The notes: generated from the sequence alone by a model not told the origin. A stretch of 46,539 bases of DNA from Aeromicrobium sp. PE09-221 (GCF_002174305.1 NZ_MIJB01000031.1:1-46539); one strand, 5' to 3'. Counted from the stretch's first letter, positions 9,556 through 19,503 are shown. Numbers and translations are program-made.

Positions 9556-10499
9556 CAGTTGGCTCCCGAGAAGTCCTTGCGGCGGTCCACGATGGCGCGT
9601 GCCGCGAAATTGACCCCGAAGGTGATGACGAAGAGCACGAGCCCGGAGGCGATGAGCGCGTTGACGGTCAGGCCGGTGGCCTCATTGAAGGTCAAGGCGA
9701 TATTGGCCGCGATGGTCGATGGGTTCGTCGAGCTGATCAGGTTGAAGGTGACGACGCCGCTGGCCGAGAGGACCATCGCGACCGCCATCGTCTCTCCGAG
9801 TGCGCGGCCGAGACCGAGCATCGAGGCGGAGATGATGCCCGAGCGGGCGTAAGGGAAGATCGCCAGCCGGGCCATCTCCCAGCGTGTGGCGCCGAGGGCG
9901 AGCGCGGCCTCCTCGTGCAGTCGCGGGGTCTGCAGGAAGATCTCGCGGCAGATCGCCGTGATGACCGGCAGCACCATGACCGCGAGCACGATCGAGGCGG
10001 TCAGGATCGTACGTCCCGTGGCTGAGGCAGGTCCCGCGAACAGCGGGACGAATCCGAGATTGTCCTCCAGCCAGCGGTAGAGCGGCACGAGGGCAGGTGC
10101 CAGGAAGCTGATGCCCCAGACGCCGTAGACGACGCTGGGGACGGCGGCGAGGAGGTCGATGACATAGCCGAGTGGGGCTGCCAGCTTTCGCGGTGCGTAG
10201 TGGGAGATGAACAGCGCCACGCCGATCGCGAGGGGCACGGCCATCGTCAGGGCGAGGATCGCAGCCAGGAGCGTACCGAAGACGAGCGGTGCCACATAGT
10301 CGACGAAGCCCGTGCCGTGCTTGACCTCATCGGGCGAGGCCAGGATGCCCGGGATGCCCTCGGCGGTCAGGAACACGGCGACCCCGGCCAGGGTCGCGAG
10401 GATCAGCAGTGCCGCGGCCAGCGATGTGCCGCGGAAGATCCGGTCCCCCGGTCGGGTGGGGGTCGTCCTCCGGCGTTCCGGGGACTGGGTCGAGGTCAC
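9555..10499 (-). CDS. pstC: PstC, phosphate ABC transporter permease
   Basis: A 314-residue permease. Conserved PstC segments VPSVVYGVWG, the coupling loop LHEEAALALGATRWEMARLAIFPYA, and GLGRALGETMAVAMVL. Start GTG 10499, preceded by GGAAAGG at suitable distance; an upstream ATG would add a Pro/Ser leader without a ribosome site. Lies 99 bases downstream of pstS. Confidence 0.95.
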   Translation of the reverse strand: MTSTQSPERRRTTPTRPGDRIFRGTSLAAALLILATLAGVAVFLTAEGIPGILASPDEVKHGTGFVDYVAPLVFGTLLAAILALTMAVPLAIGVALFISHYAPRKLAAPLGYVIDLLAAVPSVVYGVWGISFLAPALVPLYRWLEDNLGFVPLFAGPASATGRTILTASIVLAVMVLPVITAICREIFLQTPRLHEEAALALGATRWEMARLAIFPYARSGIISASMLGLGRALGETMAVAMVLSASGVVTFNLISSTNPSTIAANIALTFNEATGLTVNALIASGLVLFVITFGVNFAARAIVDRRKDFSGAN

Positions 10500-10598
10500 G
10501 ATGGTGAGCCTTTCCGATGGTGCGGTGGTGCCGGGCGGACAGCCCATGACCCCGGCGAACGATTGGTGCCTCGTTCGCCGGGACCAAGGCCCGTCCGA

Positions 10599-11687
10599 TC
10601 AGCCGCCGATCGTGTCGATCGCGGTCTGGACCTTCTCGCGGAAGTCATCCGTGAGCGGTGCGGAGCCGGCCGAGTCGGCGGCCGCCTGCTGGCCATCCTC
10701 GCTGACGACGTAGGTCAGCCAGGACTTCACGAGTTCGGCCTTGTCGGCGTCTTCGTAGGTCTGGCAGGCCATCTGGTAGGAGACCAGGACGATCGGGTAG
10801 ACGCCGTCCTCGGTGGTCGCCCGGTCGAGCTCGAGGGCGATATCGGTGTCCTCGCGTCCCTCGACCTCCTCGGCGGTGTCGAGGACACGGGCCGCTGCCT
10901 CCTCGGTCGGGGCGACGTACTCGTCACCGACCTTGACCGCGACCTGGCCGAGGTCGCCGGCCTGGCTCGCGTCGGCGTAGCCGATCGTTCCCTCACCGGA
11001 CTCGACCGCCGCCACGACACCTGAGGTGCCGTTGGCGGCCTCGCCGCCCTGCGTGGGCCAGGTCTCGACGACACCCGCGGTCCAGGTGCCCTCGGACGCG
11101 GCGTCCAGGTACTCGGTGAAGTTCTCGGTCGTGCCGGAGTCGTCGGAACGGTGGACGGGGGTGATCGCGCTGTCGGGCAGCTCGGCGTCCGGGTTGTCCT
11201 CGGCGATCGCCGGGTCATTCCAGGTGGTGATGTCGCCGGCGAAGATCGAGCCGATCGTCGAGGGCGAGAGCTGGAGCCCGTCGACACCCGGTAGGTTGTA
11301 GATGACGGCGATCGGGCTCACATAAGTGGGCACGGAGACGATCTGGCCGCACAGGTCGTTGGCCTGGGTCAGTTCCTCGTCGTCGAGGTAGGCATCCGAG
11401 CCGGCGAAGTCGGTGCCGCCTGCGAGGAACTGCTCACGACCGCCACCGGAGCCGATCGGGTCGTAGTTGACCGTCACATCGGAGTTCTCGGTCTGGAAGC
11501 CCTGCTGCCAGGCGGAGACGGCAGCCTGCTGGGAGCTGGCGCCGGCGCCGTTGAGCGTACCGGACAGATCGCTGCTGCTCTCGTCGCCGTCACCGGACTC
11601 GTTCCCGGCGCCACAGGCCGTGAGGCCGAGGGCGAGCACGGCGCCTGCGCCGAGTGCCGCGGCCTTACGCATGGACTTGCTCTTCAC
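10599..11687 (-). CDS. pstS: PstS, phosphate-binding lipoprotein
   Basis: A 362-residue extracytoplasmic binding protein that delivers phosphate to PstCA. Lipobox GLTAC with lipidated Cys25, then an acidic Ser/Gly linker. Binding-site segments: LNGAGASSQQ, DPIGSGGGREQFLAGGTDFAGSD, VHRSDDSGTTENFTEYL. The last two carry the phosphate-contacting Ser/Arg/Asp/Thr residues. The GTG at 11687 fits the AGAAGGA ribosome site (7-base spacing); ATG 11693 is only one base from it. First gene of pstSCAB, with a PHO-box-like repeat about 95 bases upstream. Confidence 0.97.
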   Translation of the reverse strand: MKSKSMRKAAALGAGAVLALGLTACGAGNESGDGDESSSDLSGTLNGAGASSQQAAVSAWQQGFQTENSDVTVNYDPIGSGGGREQFLAGGTDFAGSDAYLDDEELTQANDLCGQIVSVPTYVSPIAVIYNLPGVDGLQLSPSTIGSIFAGDITTWNDPAIAEDNPDAELPDSAITPVHRSDDSGTTENFTEYLDAASEGTWTAGVVETWPTQGGEAANGTSGVVAAVESGEGTIGYADASQAGDLGQVAVKVGDEYVAPTEEAAARVLDTAEEVEGREDTDIALELDRATTEDGVYPIVLVSYQMACQTYEDADKAELVKSWLTYVVSEDGQQAAADSAGSAPLTDDFREKVQTAIDTIGG

Positions 11688-11780
11688 GGGCATTTCCTTC
11701 TCTGGGTCCTATCGGTCGGGCCGGTCTCGGCCCCTCGGATACGACGCTAGGGAGGGTAGGTGTATCGCAACCCCAGGGCG

Positions 11781-11798
11781 GGTGAACGGAAGGTGAAC
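11781..11798 (-). promoter_or_regulatory. PHO-box-like direct repeat upstream of pstS
   Basis: On the minus strand two GTTCACC units start exactly 11 bp apart (plus-strand GGTGAAC at 11781 and 11792). This matches the 11-bp direct-repeat layout of actinobacterial PhoP-type operators, placed where activation of pstSCAB would need it. Confidence 0.75.
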
Positions 11799-11884
11799 GA
11801 TCAGCGAAGCGTCCTGCGGGACCTCGTGCGACGAGCCTCCGGGCGGTGACCTGTTCAACGCGGGAGGCCTGCAGGTCCGCGGAA

Positions 11885-12760
11885 TCAGGCACGCCAGCGC
11901 TCGGTGGCCAGAACCACACCCTTGCGGTGGTGCACGATGGCCGCTTCGCCGGTCGAGAGCTCGGGATCTTCGAGGTCGAGGGCGGCGAACAGGTCTGGAA
12001 AGACGGGACGGTGCGAGCACAGCAGCGACCGCTTGTGCGCCAACGCATCCCGCACGGCATCGCGGGCGGCTTTGGGGGAGGTGCCTTCGAGCAGCCGGTC
12101 GTCCAGGAACATCGAGCGTCCGGTGGCCTCGGCGTAGGGTTCGAGGGATTGGCGGCAGCGTAGGGCCGGGGAGCAGAACAGCCGCTTGGGGCCGAAGGCG
12201 TCGAGCACGGGGATTAGGCGCAGCGCTGCCGTCAGCCCGGGGGGCGCCAGGGGACGTTCGCGATCGTCGGGGCCGTGGAAGTGCTTGCGCTGTTCGGCCT
12301 TGGCGTGACGTAACAGCACGAGGCTGTGGGTGGCGTGCTGTCGTGGTCCGATGAGGTCCTCGACGTGGTCGAGGAGTGCGATGTCGTGCTCGTAGCTGAG
12401 TCGTTTGCGTGCCGCGCGCAGCGTGCACCATCGGAGGGCGTCGACCTCCTTGGTGGGCTCGAAGCTCGAGCTTCCCCGGGTCTTGGCCATCCAATAGTCG
12501 ACTTCTTTGACGCCCCCGGCGATCTGATAGGAGACTTTCGGCAGCGGACGGCCGAGCCGGACGCGGAATCCGGTCTCCTCGAGGATCTCCCGGGCTGCGG
12601 TGACGGGCGGAAGTTCGCCAGCCTCGGCCTTCCCTTTGGGGAAGGTCCAGTCGTCGTAGCGGGGGCGATGGATGAGTAGGATCTCGAGACCGTCCGTACG
12701 CGAGGAGGGCTTGCGCCACACCACGCCACCGGCGGCGGGGACGACCTTGCGGGGCGACAT
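11885..12760 (-). CDS. mutT1: MutT1-like Nudix hydrolase fused to histidine phosphatase
   Basis: A 291-residue two-domain protein like mycobacterial MutT1. Nudix domain residues about 5-135 with the full box GKAEAGE...REILEETGF (43-65). Histidine-phosphatase (SixA/PGM-like) domain about 146-290 with LLRHAKAE (catalytic His152) and a second His in CSHRPV. Family members hydrolyse oxidised nucleotides such as 8-oxo-dGTP/8-oxo-GTP and diadenosine polyphosphates; that activity is inferred. In Mycobacterium it adjoins ppk; here a lipoprotein and an exporter lie between. Shares a 52-bp divergent promoter region with the next gene. Confidence 0.88.
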   Translation of the reverse strand: MSPRKVVPAAGGVVWRKPSSRTDGLEILLIHRPRYDDWTFPKGKAEAGELPPVTAAREILEETGFRVRLGRPLPKVSYQIAGGVKEVDYWMAKTRGSSSFEPTKEVDALRWCTLRAARKRLSYEHDIALLDHVEDLIGPRQHATHSLVLLRHAKAEQRKHFHGPDDRERPLAPPGLTAALRLIPVLDAFGPKRLFCSPALRCRQSLEPYAEATGRSMFLDDRLLEGTSPKAARDAVRDALAHKRSLLCSHRPVFPDLFAALDLEDPELSTGEAAIVHHRKGVVLATERWRA

Positions 12761-12812
12761 GGTGAGTATTGTCCATGCTCAAGGTGACGAGGACATGTCG
12801 AGAGGCTGGGCG

Positions 12813-13775
12813 ATGCGGCGTTCTGTGGTGATGTTCGTCGCGTTTGCCGTGGTCGCGGCCGGTTGCACTGCCTCGCCCTCGGCCTCCTCGCCGTTGGCCG
12901 CGGCTCTCGCGGCGGCGCCGGTCGATGCGGTCGAGGTCTCGTTCACGGATTGGTCGCGGGTCGATGACGACGATCTGGCGGCGGCGGTACGTGCTGGTCT
13001 GGCCGATGACACCCTCACCCGCTCGGCGATCGCGCCCCTGGCCGTGCAGTGGGAGGAGGTCTTCGGTTTCTCGCCGCAGGATCTGGACTGGGAGGCGGGT
13101 TCGTTGACGGAATCTGGCAGCTCTTTGGCGGTCGGATGGTCCTCCTCGTTCGGATCGGGCCGGATCGCCGATGCGTTGGAGGCGGCTGGCTACGAGCGCG
13201 ATGGTGAGCGCTGGAGGCTCGGCGACGATGCGCCGCTTCCAGCCGGTCTGGCGGCCTCGATGATGGTGGCGGAGATCGACGAGAGCAGCCGCACCCTGCG
13301 GGCAGGGAGCGATGACGGAGCCCTCGACGGTGGTCTGTCGACCCGCCGTGCCGTGCGTGATGTCGTGGTCGCTGTGTCAGAGGCGCCTGCCGCGATGCTG
13401 CTGCAGCGCGGCGATAGGGCCTGCGCGACGGCGGGTGTCTCGGGGCGTGGTGGGCAGGTGGCAGAGCAGGGCAAGGCCGCTGCTGAGCGGGCCGGCGGTC
13501 TCAGCGAGCCGACGTGGGGCGTGCGCGCCGTCGGTGAACGGTCCTTCACGGTGGTCCTCGGTTTCGACAGTCCTGGTCTCGCGACCGACCAGGCCCGGGT
13601 GCGCGAACGGTTGACGACGGGTGCGTTCATCGGCCGCTCTGGTGCCGTGACCGATGTGGTGACCGATGCGGATGTCACCGCGGAGGAGAACGTGACTCGG
13701 TTGTCGTTCACGCGCCGGCCCGGCGGCCCTTCGCTGATGGACAGCACGGGGCCGATTCTCTTCGCGGGCTGCTGA
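12813..13775 (+). CDS. Lipoprotein of unknown function
   Basis: A 320-residue predicted lipoprotein: MRR, hydrophobic core, lipobox VAAGC (Cys18), then an Ala/Ser linker. I do not recognise the mature domain; it is alpha/beta-like with segments such as FTDWSRVDDDDLAAAVRAGL, WEEVFGFSPQDLDWEAG and SFTVVLGFDSPGLATDQARV, and contains a few Cys. Start ATG 12813 is chosen for the AGAGG at 12801-12805 (7-base spacing) and because it begins the signal peptide; ATG 12795 has poor spacing. Divergent from mutT1; 93 bases before the small ORF heading the exporter operon. Confidence 0.7.
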   Translation: MRRSVVMFVAFAVVAAGCTASPSASSPLAAALAAAPVDAVEVSFTDWSRVDDDDLAAAVRAGLADDTLTRSAIAPLAVQWEEVFGFSPQDLDWEAGSLTESGSSLAVGWSSSFGSGRIADALEAAGYERDGERWRLGDDAPLPAGLAASMMVAEIDESSRTLRAGSDDGALDGGLSTRRAVRDVVVAVSEAPAAMLLQRGDRACATAGVSGRGGQVAEQGKAAAERAGGLSEPTWGVRAVGERSFTVVLGFDSPGLATDQARVRERLTTGAFIGRSGAVTDVVTDADVTAEENVTRLSFTRRPGGPSLMDSTGPILFAGC

Positions 13776-13855
13776 CCGGGCGGTGTCGTTCGGGACCACG
13801 CCAGTGGAAACCGGTGAGCTGGCGCACGAGCATCCGCATAGCGGCCTCGCTCCTC

Positions 13856-13861
13856 TAGGAT
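13856..13861 (+). promoter_or_regulatory. Leaderless-type -10 box ahead of a 6-codon ORF
   Basis: TAGGAT, 7-base spacer, ATG 13869. The downstream ORF is only six codons long. Confidence 0.5.
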
Positions 13862-13868
13862 GTGCTCC

Positions 13869-13889
13869 ATGAGACCGGGCCGTGAGTGA
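13869..13889 (+). CDS. Possible leaderless mini-ORF (MRPGRE) upstream of the exporter
   Basis: ATG 13869 sits 7 bases after TAGGAT and opens a six-codon ORF ending in TGA 13887-13889. That stop overlaps the GTG 13886 of the ABC ATPase (GTGA). Since the ATPase gene has no ribosome site of its own, re-initiation after this mini-ORF could supply translation. Inference from layout only. Confidence 0.35.
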   Translation: MRPGRE

Positions 13890-14872
13890 CGATGGCGGGT
13901 GACGAGGACCAAGTGGGGGACACCCGAGGAGCCGTCGACGACGTTCTCGTCGTCGACGGCTTGTCCCGACGCTTCGGCGAGCTGAGAGCCGTGGACGAGG
14001 TGAGCTTCCGGATCGCCCCGGGTGAGACCTACGGCCTGCTGGGACCCAATGGCGCGGGAAAGACCACCACCATCTCGATGGTCGCCGGCCTGATCCGCGC
14101 GGACGCGGGGACGGTGCGGGTGGCGGGCCAGCGGATGTCGCCCTCACATCCCCAGCCCAAGCGGCATATCGGTCTGGTGCCGCAGGATCTGGCGATCTAT
14201 CCCGAGTTGTCCGCCCGGGAGAACCTGGTCTTCTTCGGGCGGCTGCAGGGCATGGGCGGCGCCGATCTCAAGGGTCGGGTCCAGGAGGTCCTGGAGCTGA
14301 TCGGGCTGGCTGACCGGGCGAAGGACAAGAGCAAGAACTTCTCCGGCGGCATGAAGCGCCGACTGAACATCGGCATCGGACTGCTGCACGAGCCGCACCT
14401 GCTGATCCTCGACGAGCCGACCGTGGGCGTGGACCCGCAATCCCGCAATTCCATCTTGGAATCCGTGGAGCGGCTGTCCACTGCCGGGATGGCAGTGCTG
14501 TACACCACGCACTACATGGAGGAGGCCGAGCGGCTCTGCGACCGGATCGGCATCATCGACACGGGCCGAATCCAGGCCGAGGGCACGCGTGATGAGCTCA
14601 TCCGGCTCACCGGCGGCGTGGACCAGATCCGCCTGGCCGGCACGGGCGATCTCACGCACGCCATCGAGAGTCTCCGGGAGCTGCCTGCGGTCGAGCAGGT
14701 CGATCACGACGGTCTCGCGCTCCGGCTGACGGTTCATGGCGCACCGACCGCTGTCGCCGAGATCGTCACGAGGGCCACCGGAGCCGGGATGTCACTGGCC
14801 GATGTGGAGATCACGCGCCCCGATCTCGAGTCGGTCTTCCTCCAGCTGACCGGCAAGGCGTTGAGGGACTGA
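13886..14872 (+). CDS. ABC-2 exporter ATP-binding protein (DrrA/CcmA type)
   Basis: A 328-residue ATPase. Walker A GPNGAGKTT, Q-loop VPQDLAIYPELSAREN, signature NFSGGMKRRLNIGIGL, Walker B LLILDEPTVGVDP, H-loop TTHYMEEAE. A C-terminal extension of about 90 residues ends with the DLESVFLQLTGKALRD segment typical of drug or natural-product exporters of the DrrA class. Substrate unknown. Start uncertain: GTG 13886 overlaps the mini-ORF stop, ATG 13892 is an alternative. It heads a three-gene unit; the first permease begins 3 bases after its stop. Confidence 0.9.
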   Translation: MTMAGDEDQVGDTRGAVDDVLVVDGLSRRFGELRAVDEVSFRIAPGETYGLLGPNGAGKTTTISMVAGLIRADAGTVRVAGQRMSPSHPQPKRHIGLVPQDLAIYPELSARENLVFFGRLQGMGGADLKGRVQEVLELIGLADRAKDKSKNFSGGMKRRLNIGIGLLHEPHLLILDEPTVGVDPQSRNSILESVERLSTAGMAVLYTTHYMEEAERLCDRIGIIDTGRIQAEGTRDELIRLTGGVDQIRLAGTGDLTHAIESLRELPAVEQVDHDGLALRLTVHGAPTAVAEIVTRATGAGMSLADVEITRPDLESVFLQLTGKALRD

Positions 14873-14875
14873 CCT

Positions 14876-16045
14876 ATGGGCCGCATCTGGACGATGACCG
14901 CCGCGGATCTCAAACAGCGCATCCGCGATCGCTCGGTCATCATCTTCGCCATCGTCGTCCCGCTCGCGCTCATGGGGATCTTGAACCTGATCATCGGTGG
15001 AGCCGAAGAGGGTACCGAGCTCGGCGATATGACTGTGGCTGCGTCGGTCCCGCAGGGCGATGCCTCCGCCGACGGTGTCCTCAGCGCGCTCGAGGGCATC
15101 GAGGGGCTGTCCATCACGGTGAACCAGGTCGACGAGGATCGGGCTCGGGCCGATGCCCGCGACGGGACCGCCACCGTCGGGTTATTGATACCTGAGGGAT
15201 TCGGGGCGGGCCTGAGCAGCGGTGAGGGCTGTGACGTCACCGTCATCGAGGGAGACGGTGCCGGCCTGGAGGGGCAGGTCCTGACCTCGGTGCTCACCGG
15301 CATCGTGGACCGGTTCGCTGCCGCGACGGTCGCGACCCAGGCGGCCGGCGCGCTCGGCGTTCCCGCGGCGGATCTCCAGGACATCGCGCAGGACGTGACG
15401 ACCGCCGCTCCGTCGATCTCCCTGACCGACGGGCAGGCCTCCGACGAGCAGTTGAGCGACTCCGGGGCACTGGTCGCCGGTCAAGCCGGGTTGTTCCTGC
15501 TCTTCACGGTCGGATTCGGTGTCCTCTCCTTGAATGCCGAACGCGATCAGGGAACCCTGCCGCGTCTGCTGTCGATGCCGATGCGGCCGAGTGCGGTGCT
15601 CATCTCCAAGGGGCTGGTCAGTTTCCTGCTCGGCATCGTGGCCACGACGATCCTGTTGGTGGCGGGCGGCCTCATGTTCGATGTCAACTTCGGCTCGCTC
15701 CCTGCGGTGGCGCTGCTGGTCCTGTCGGTGGTGACGGCGGCGACCTCGTTGATGTTCGTCATCGCCCGCGTGGCCAAGACCGCCGAGCAGGCCAATATCG
15801 CGCAGTCGATCATCGCGGTGACATTGGGTGTAGCCGGAGGGGCGTTCTTCCCGTTGGCCGCGTCGGGGCTGCTCGGCAGGCTCCTGGACCTGAACCCGGT
15901 CGCGGCCTTCATCCGTGGGCTCGGGATCACCTCGGGTGGTGGCGGCGTCGCCGATATCGCCGGACCGGTGCTCATCATGTTCGGCTTCGCCGTCGTGGTC
16001 GGTGTCATCTCCCGGCTGGTGCCCGACCGTGGGACGTCCCTGTGA
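14876..16045 (+). CDS. ABC-2 type permease (first subunit)
   Basis: A 389-residue membrane protein with ABC-2 layout: N-terminal helix (about residues 21-42, SVIIFAIVVPLALMGILNLI), a large extracytoplasmic loop of about 170 residues, then at least five helices from about residue 205. The core motif QGTLPRLLSMPMRPSAVLISK lies between helices, as in YhaP/LinN-type exporters. Works with the preceding ATPase. Its TGA overlaps the GTG of the second permease. Confidence 0.88.
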   Translation: MGRIWTMTAADLKQRIRDRSVIIFAIVVPLALMGILNLIIGGAEEGTELGDMTVAASVPQGDASADGVLSALEGIEGLSITVNQVDEDRARADARDGTATVGLLIPEGFGAGLSSGEGCDVTVIEGDGAGLEGQVLTSVLTGIVDRFAAATVATQAAGALGVPAADLQDIAQDVTTAAPSISLTDGQASDEQLSDSGALVAGQAGLFLLFTVGFGVLSLNAERDQGTLPRLLSMPMRPSAVLISKGLVSFLLGIVATTILLVAGGLMFDVNFGSLPAVALLVLSVVTAATSLMFVIARVAKTAEQANIAQSIIAVTLGVAGGAFFPLAASGLLGRLLDLNPVAAFIRGLGITSGGGGVADIAGPVLIMFGFAVVVGVISRLVPDRGTSL

Positions 16046-17205
16046 GGCCCGTGGCGGCCGTCGCCTGGGCGGAGCTGCTGCGCTTCCTGCGCGACAGGTC
16101 GAATATCTTCTTCGTCTTCGTGTTCCCGATGTTGCTGGTGTTCGTACTCGGGTCGACCTTCGGCGGCGCTGGCACGCAGGGCGGTGTGCGGGTAGTGGGG
16201 GAGAGCGGGGCGCTGCGCGATGCCCTGGTCGCTCAATTGGAGTCGCAAGATCTGTCGGTCCGCATGGCGGATGAGGATGAGGCGCTCGAACAGGTCTCAC
16301 GTGGCCGCGCTGCCGCGGGCCTGATCCTTCCCGATGGGGTGGAGGAGGCCTACGCCCGCGGGGATCGCATCGAACTGGAGATCGTGCCCACCTCGGGGGC
16401 GGCAGGACTGGCCATGCGGCAACAGGTGGCCACGGCGGTCGAGACGCTTCAGCTCGATCGCGCAGCGCTCGGAGCGCTCACTCAGCGTGGCATCGAGGCG
16501 CCCGCGGCGGAGGCGGCCCTCGATGCGGCGAGGGGGCGGGTCACGCCATCGAGGGTGACGGTTCGCGATGTCGATGACGTCGCGCAGGCCTTCTCCGGTG
16601 TGGGCCAGTTCGAGGTCGGGGCCACCTCGCAGCTGCTGCTGTTCGTCTTCCTGACTTCGTTGGCCGGATCGTCGACCCTGATCCAGGCTCGACGCGAGGG
16701 GGTGATCGCCCGGTCGTTCTCAGCGCCGGTGCGCTCGGGGCAGGTGCTGCTGGGGCAGACGACCGGGCGCTTCGCCATCGCGATGTTCCAGGGCCTGTAC
16801 ATCATGATCGCGACCACACTGATCTTCGATGTCGACTGGGGCGATCCGTTGCTGGCTGTCCTCATCCTGGCGTGTTTCGGGGCCGTGGCCGCGGGCGCGG
16901 CCATGCTGCTCGGCTCGCTCGTCGACAACGAGGCCGCCGCGAGCGGGATCGGTGTCGGGCTCGGACTGGTGCTCGCCGGCCTCGGCGGCGGTATGGCTCC
17001 GCTGGAGATCTTCTCCGACACGCTGCGCACGGTCGCGCACATCACCCCGCACGCCTGGGCCTACGACGCCTTCGCCGATATCCAGCGGCGTGGCGGCGGG
17101 ATGATCGACATCCTGCCGCAGCTCGGGGTGCTGCTGGCGATGGCCGCGGTGGTTCTCGCCGCGGGCACCTGGAGCCTGCGCCGCAGTGTCGAACGCTCGC
17201 TCTGA
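16042..17205 (+). CDS. ABC-2 type permease (second subunit)
   Basis: A 387-residue paralogue of the preceding permease: N-terminal helix (NIFFVFVFPMLLVFVLG), large extracytoplasmic loop, then five or so helices (ATSQLLLFVFLTSLAG onward) with REGVIARSFSAPVRSGQVLLG as coupling segment. Start GTG 16042 overlaps the upstream stop (GTGA), so translation is coupled. The two dissimilar permeases probably form a heterodimer. Last gene of the unit; about 170 bases separate it from the converging ppk stop, with no strong hairpin. Confidence 0.88.
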   Translation: MRPVAAVAWAELLRFLRDRSNIFFVFVFPMLLVFVLGSTFGGAGTQGGVRVVGESGALRDALVAQLESQDLSVRMADEDEALEQVSRGRAAAGLILPDGVEEAYARGDRIELEIVPTSGAAGLAMRQQVATAVETLQLDRAALGALTQRGIEAPAAEAALDAARGRVTPSRVTVRDVDDVAQAFSGVGQFEVGATSQLLLFVFLTSLAGSSTLIQARREGVIARSFSAPVRSGQVLLGQTTGRFAIAMFQGLYIMIATTLIFDVDWGDPLLAVLILACFGAVAAGAAMLLGSLVDNEAAASGIGVGLGLVLAGLGGGMAPLEIFSDTLRTVAHITPHAWAYDAFADIQRRGGGMIDILPQLGVLLAMAAVVLAAGTWSLRRSVERSL

Positions 17206-17376
17206 GCACTCGCTGCCCGGCCTACTCCGCGCTCCCGGCCGATAGGCTCGGGACAGAGTGTGGCCGACGCGGCGGTAAGGCATACATCGGTTCCGCCTAC
17301 TGGGTGGGAAGAAGGCCGTGAAGTAGACCCGGAGTATGCGCCACCTCGCCCTCCTCCTGGTCGGTGTGCTGAAGGC

Positions 17377-19503
17377 TCAGTCGCGGCGGGATCGGCGGGA
17401 TCGGGCCTGTTCGATGAGGCTCGCCTGGATGTCGCGGTCGCCGTGCCGGGTCCACGTGCCGTCGGAGTCCAGATGCCAGGACATCGTCTCGGGGGAGGCC
17501 ATCCTCGTGAGCAGATCCGAGAGCTGGTCGACGTGCTGCTGCGAGGGGACCCGGACGAGCACCTCAACGCGGCGATCGAGGTTACGGTGCATGAGGTCGG
17601 CCGAACCGATCCAGACCTCCTGCTCGCCACCGCCGGCGAACCAGAACACCCGGCTGTGCTCCAGGAAGCGTCCCAGTACGCTGTGCACCTGGATGTTCTC
17701 GCTGAGCCCCGGGACACCCGGCCGCAGGGCGCAGATACCGCGCACGATGAGGTCGATGCGCACGCCTGCCCGCGATGCCTCGTACAGGGCGTCGATCATC
17801 TCCTCGTCGACGAGTGCGTTGACCTTGATCCGGATCGCTCCGGGGCGGCCGGAGCGCGCATGGCTCGCCTCGCGGCCGATGCGTTCCAGCAGGCCGGCGC
17901 GGACATCGTGCGGGGCCACGAGCAGGGTGTCGTAGTCGGTGTTCTGCGCGAAGCCCGACAGATTGTTGAACAGCTCGGTGAGGTCGTGGGTCACGCCGGC
18001 ATTCGAGGTCAGCAGTCCGAGATCCTCGTACTGACGCGCGGTCTTGGGGTTGTAGTTGCCGGTGCCGATGTGGGCATAGCGACGCAGGCCGTCGGGCTCG
18101 TCGCGGATGACGAGGGCCAGCTTGCAATGGGTCTTCAGGCCGACCAGGCCGTACACGACGTGACATCCTGCCCGTTCGAGCTTGCGAGCCCAGCGGATAT
18201 TGGCCTGCTCGTCGAAGCGCGCCTTGATCTCCACCAGGACCAGCACCTGCTTGCCGGCCCGGGCGGCGTCGACGAGCGCGTCGATGATCGGCGAGTCTCC
18301 CGAGGTGCGATAGAGGGTCTGCTTGATCGCCAGCACATCGGGGTCGACGGCGGCCTGCTCGATGAAGCGCTGCACGCTCGTCGCGAAGGAGTCGTACGGG
18401 TGGTGGACGAGGACATCGCGCTTGCGGAGGGCCCCGAACATGTCGGCGGGACTGGCGGTCTCGACCTCGGCGAGATGCTGGTGCGTGCCGGGCACGAAGG
18501 GCGGGTATTGCAGCTCCGGTCGGTCGAGGTCGGCGATCTGGTTCAGTGACCGCAGGTCCAGCGGGCCGGGGAGCCGGAACACCTCCTCCTCAGTGATGCG
18601 CAGCTCCGTGACCAGCAAGGACAGGACGTCGTCGGTGATCGTGTCCTCGACCTCGAGCCGGACCGGTGGGCCGAAGCGCCGCCGCAGCAGCTCTTGTTCG
18701 AGTGCCTTGAGCAGGTTCTCGGCGTCGTCCTCCTCGACCTCCAGGTCCTCGTTGCGGGTCACGCGGAAGAGGTGGTGCGCTACGGGCTCCATGCCTGGGA
18801 ACAGCATGTCCAGATGGGCCGCGATGACCTCCTCGAGGGGCACATAGCGGCCGTCCGATGCCGATACCCAGCGGTCGATGATCGGCGGCACCTTGACCCG
18901 GGCGAAGTGCTCCTTGCCGGTCGTCGGATTGCGCATGAGCAGGGCCAGGTTCAGCGAGAGCCCGGAGATATAGGGGAAGGGGTGTGCCGGGTCGACCGCG
19001 AGCGGGGTCAGGATCGGGAAGACGCGTTCGCGGTAGAACGCACCGAGGCGCTCACGCTCGTCGGCATCGAGATCGGCCCAGGTGATGAGCTCGATGCCTT
19101 CTGCCGCGAGCGCGGGCACGAGCGAGGAGGTGAACAGCTCGGCCTGCCGGGCCATGAGGGCATTGCTCTCACGCAGGCTCTCGGTGAGGACATGGCGCGG
19201 CTTGAGCCCGCTCGCCGAGGGGACGGCCACCCCGGCCGCGATGCGACGTTTGAGGCCGGCGACGCGGACCATGAAGAACTCGTCGAGATTGCTGTTGAAG
19301 ATGGCCGTGAAGCGCACCCGTTCCAACAGCGGCAGGCTCGTGTCCTCCGCGAGCTCGAGGACGCGCGCGTTGAAGGCGATCCACGACAGCTCGCGGTCGA
19401 GGAAGCGGTCGTCGGGCAGGCTGCCCTCATGCGGATCATAGGGCGGATCCACGTCGAACTCGTCAGGCGACGTCGCAGCTTCGATCAGATCCGAACTCTC
19501 CAC
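17377..19503 (-). CDS. ppk1: Polyphosphate kinase 1
   Basis: A 708-residue enzyme that reversibly makes inorganic polyphosphate from ATP. Ordered PPK1 domains: N domain with [20 protein letters not shown] and [17 protein letters not shown], head domain, and the two phospholipase-D-like catalytic domains. Autophosphorylated His478 is in [14 protein letters not shown], and the second histidine His639 in [14 protein letters not shown]. Start GTG 19503. A strong PHO-box-like repeat lies 23-40 bases upstream, implying induction by phosphate starvation. Confidence 0.97.
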   Translation of the reverse strand: MESSDLIEAATSPDEFDVDPPYDPHEGSLPDDRFLDRELSWIAFNARVLELAEDTSLPLLERVRFTAIFNSNLDEFFMVRVAGLKRRIAAGVAVPSASGLKPRHVLTESLRESNALMARQAELFTSSLVPALAAEGIELITWADLDADERERLGAFYRERVFPILTPLAVDPAHPFPYISGLSLNLALLMRNPTTGKEHFARVKVPPIIDRWVSASDGRYVPLEEVIAAHLDMLFPGMEPVAHHLFRVTRNEDLEVEEDDAENLLKALEQELLRRRFGPPVRLEVEDTITDDVLSLLVTELRITEEEVFRLPGPLDLRSLNQIADLDRPELQYPPFVPGTHQHLAEVETASPADMFGALRKRDVLVHHPYDSFATSVQRFIEQAAVDPDVLAIKQTLYRTSGDSPIIDALVDAARAGKQVLVLVEIKARFDEQANIRWARKLERAGCHVVYGLVGLKTHCKLALVIRDEPDGLRRYAHIGTGNYNPKTARQYEDLGLLTSNAGVTHDLTELFNNLSGFAQNTDYDTLLVAPHDVRAGLLERIGREASHARSGRPGAIRIKVNALVDEEMIDALYEASRAGVRIDLIVRGICALRPGVPGLSENIQVHSVLGRFLEHSRVFWFAGGGEQEVWIGSADLMHRNLDRRVEVLVRVPSQQHVDQLSDLLTRMASPETMSWHLDSDGTWTRHGDRDIQASLIEQARSRRSRRD

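Noticed and set aside
8473..9852. Long plus-strand open frame opposite pstA/pstC
   Set aside because: Composition is Asp/Arg/His-rich nonsense typical of antisense to membrane genes; the pst genes are unambiguous.
17260..18549. Long plus-strand open frame (429 codons) opposite ppk1
   Set aside because: It mirrors ppk1 codon structure, has no recognisable domain, and the minus-strand PPK1 is certain. GC-rich genes routinely leave open antisense frames.
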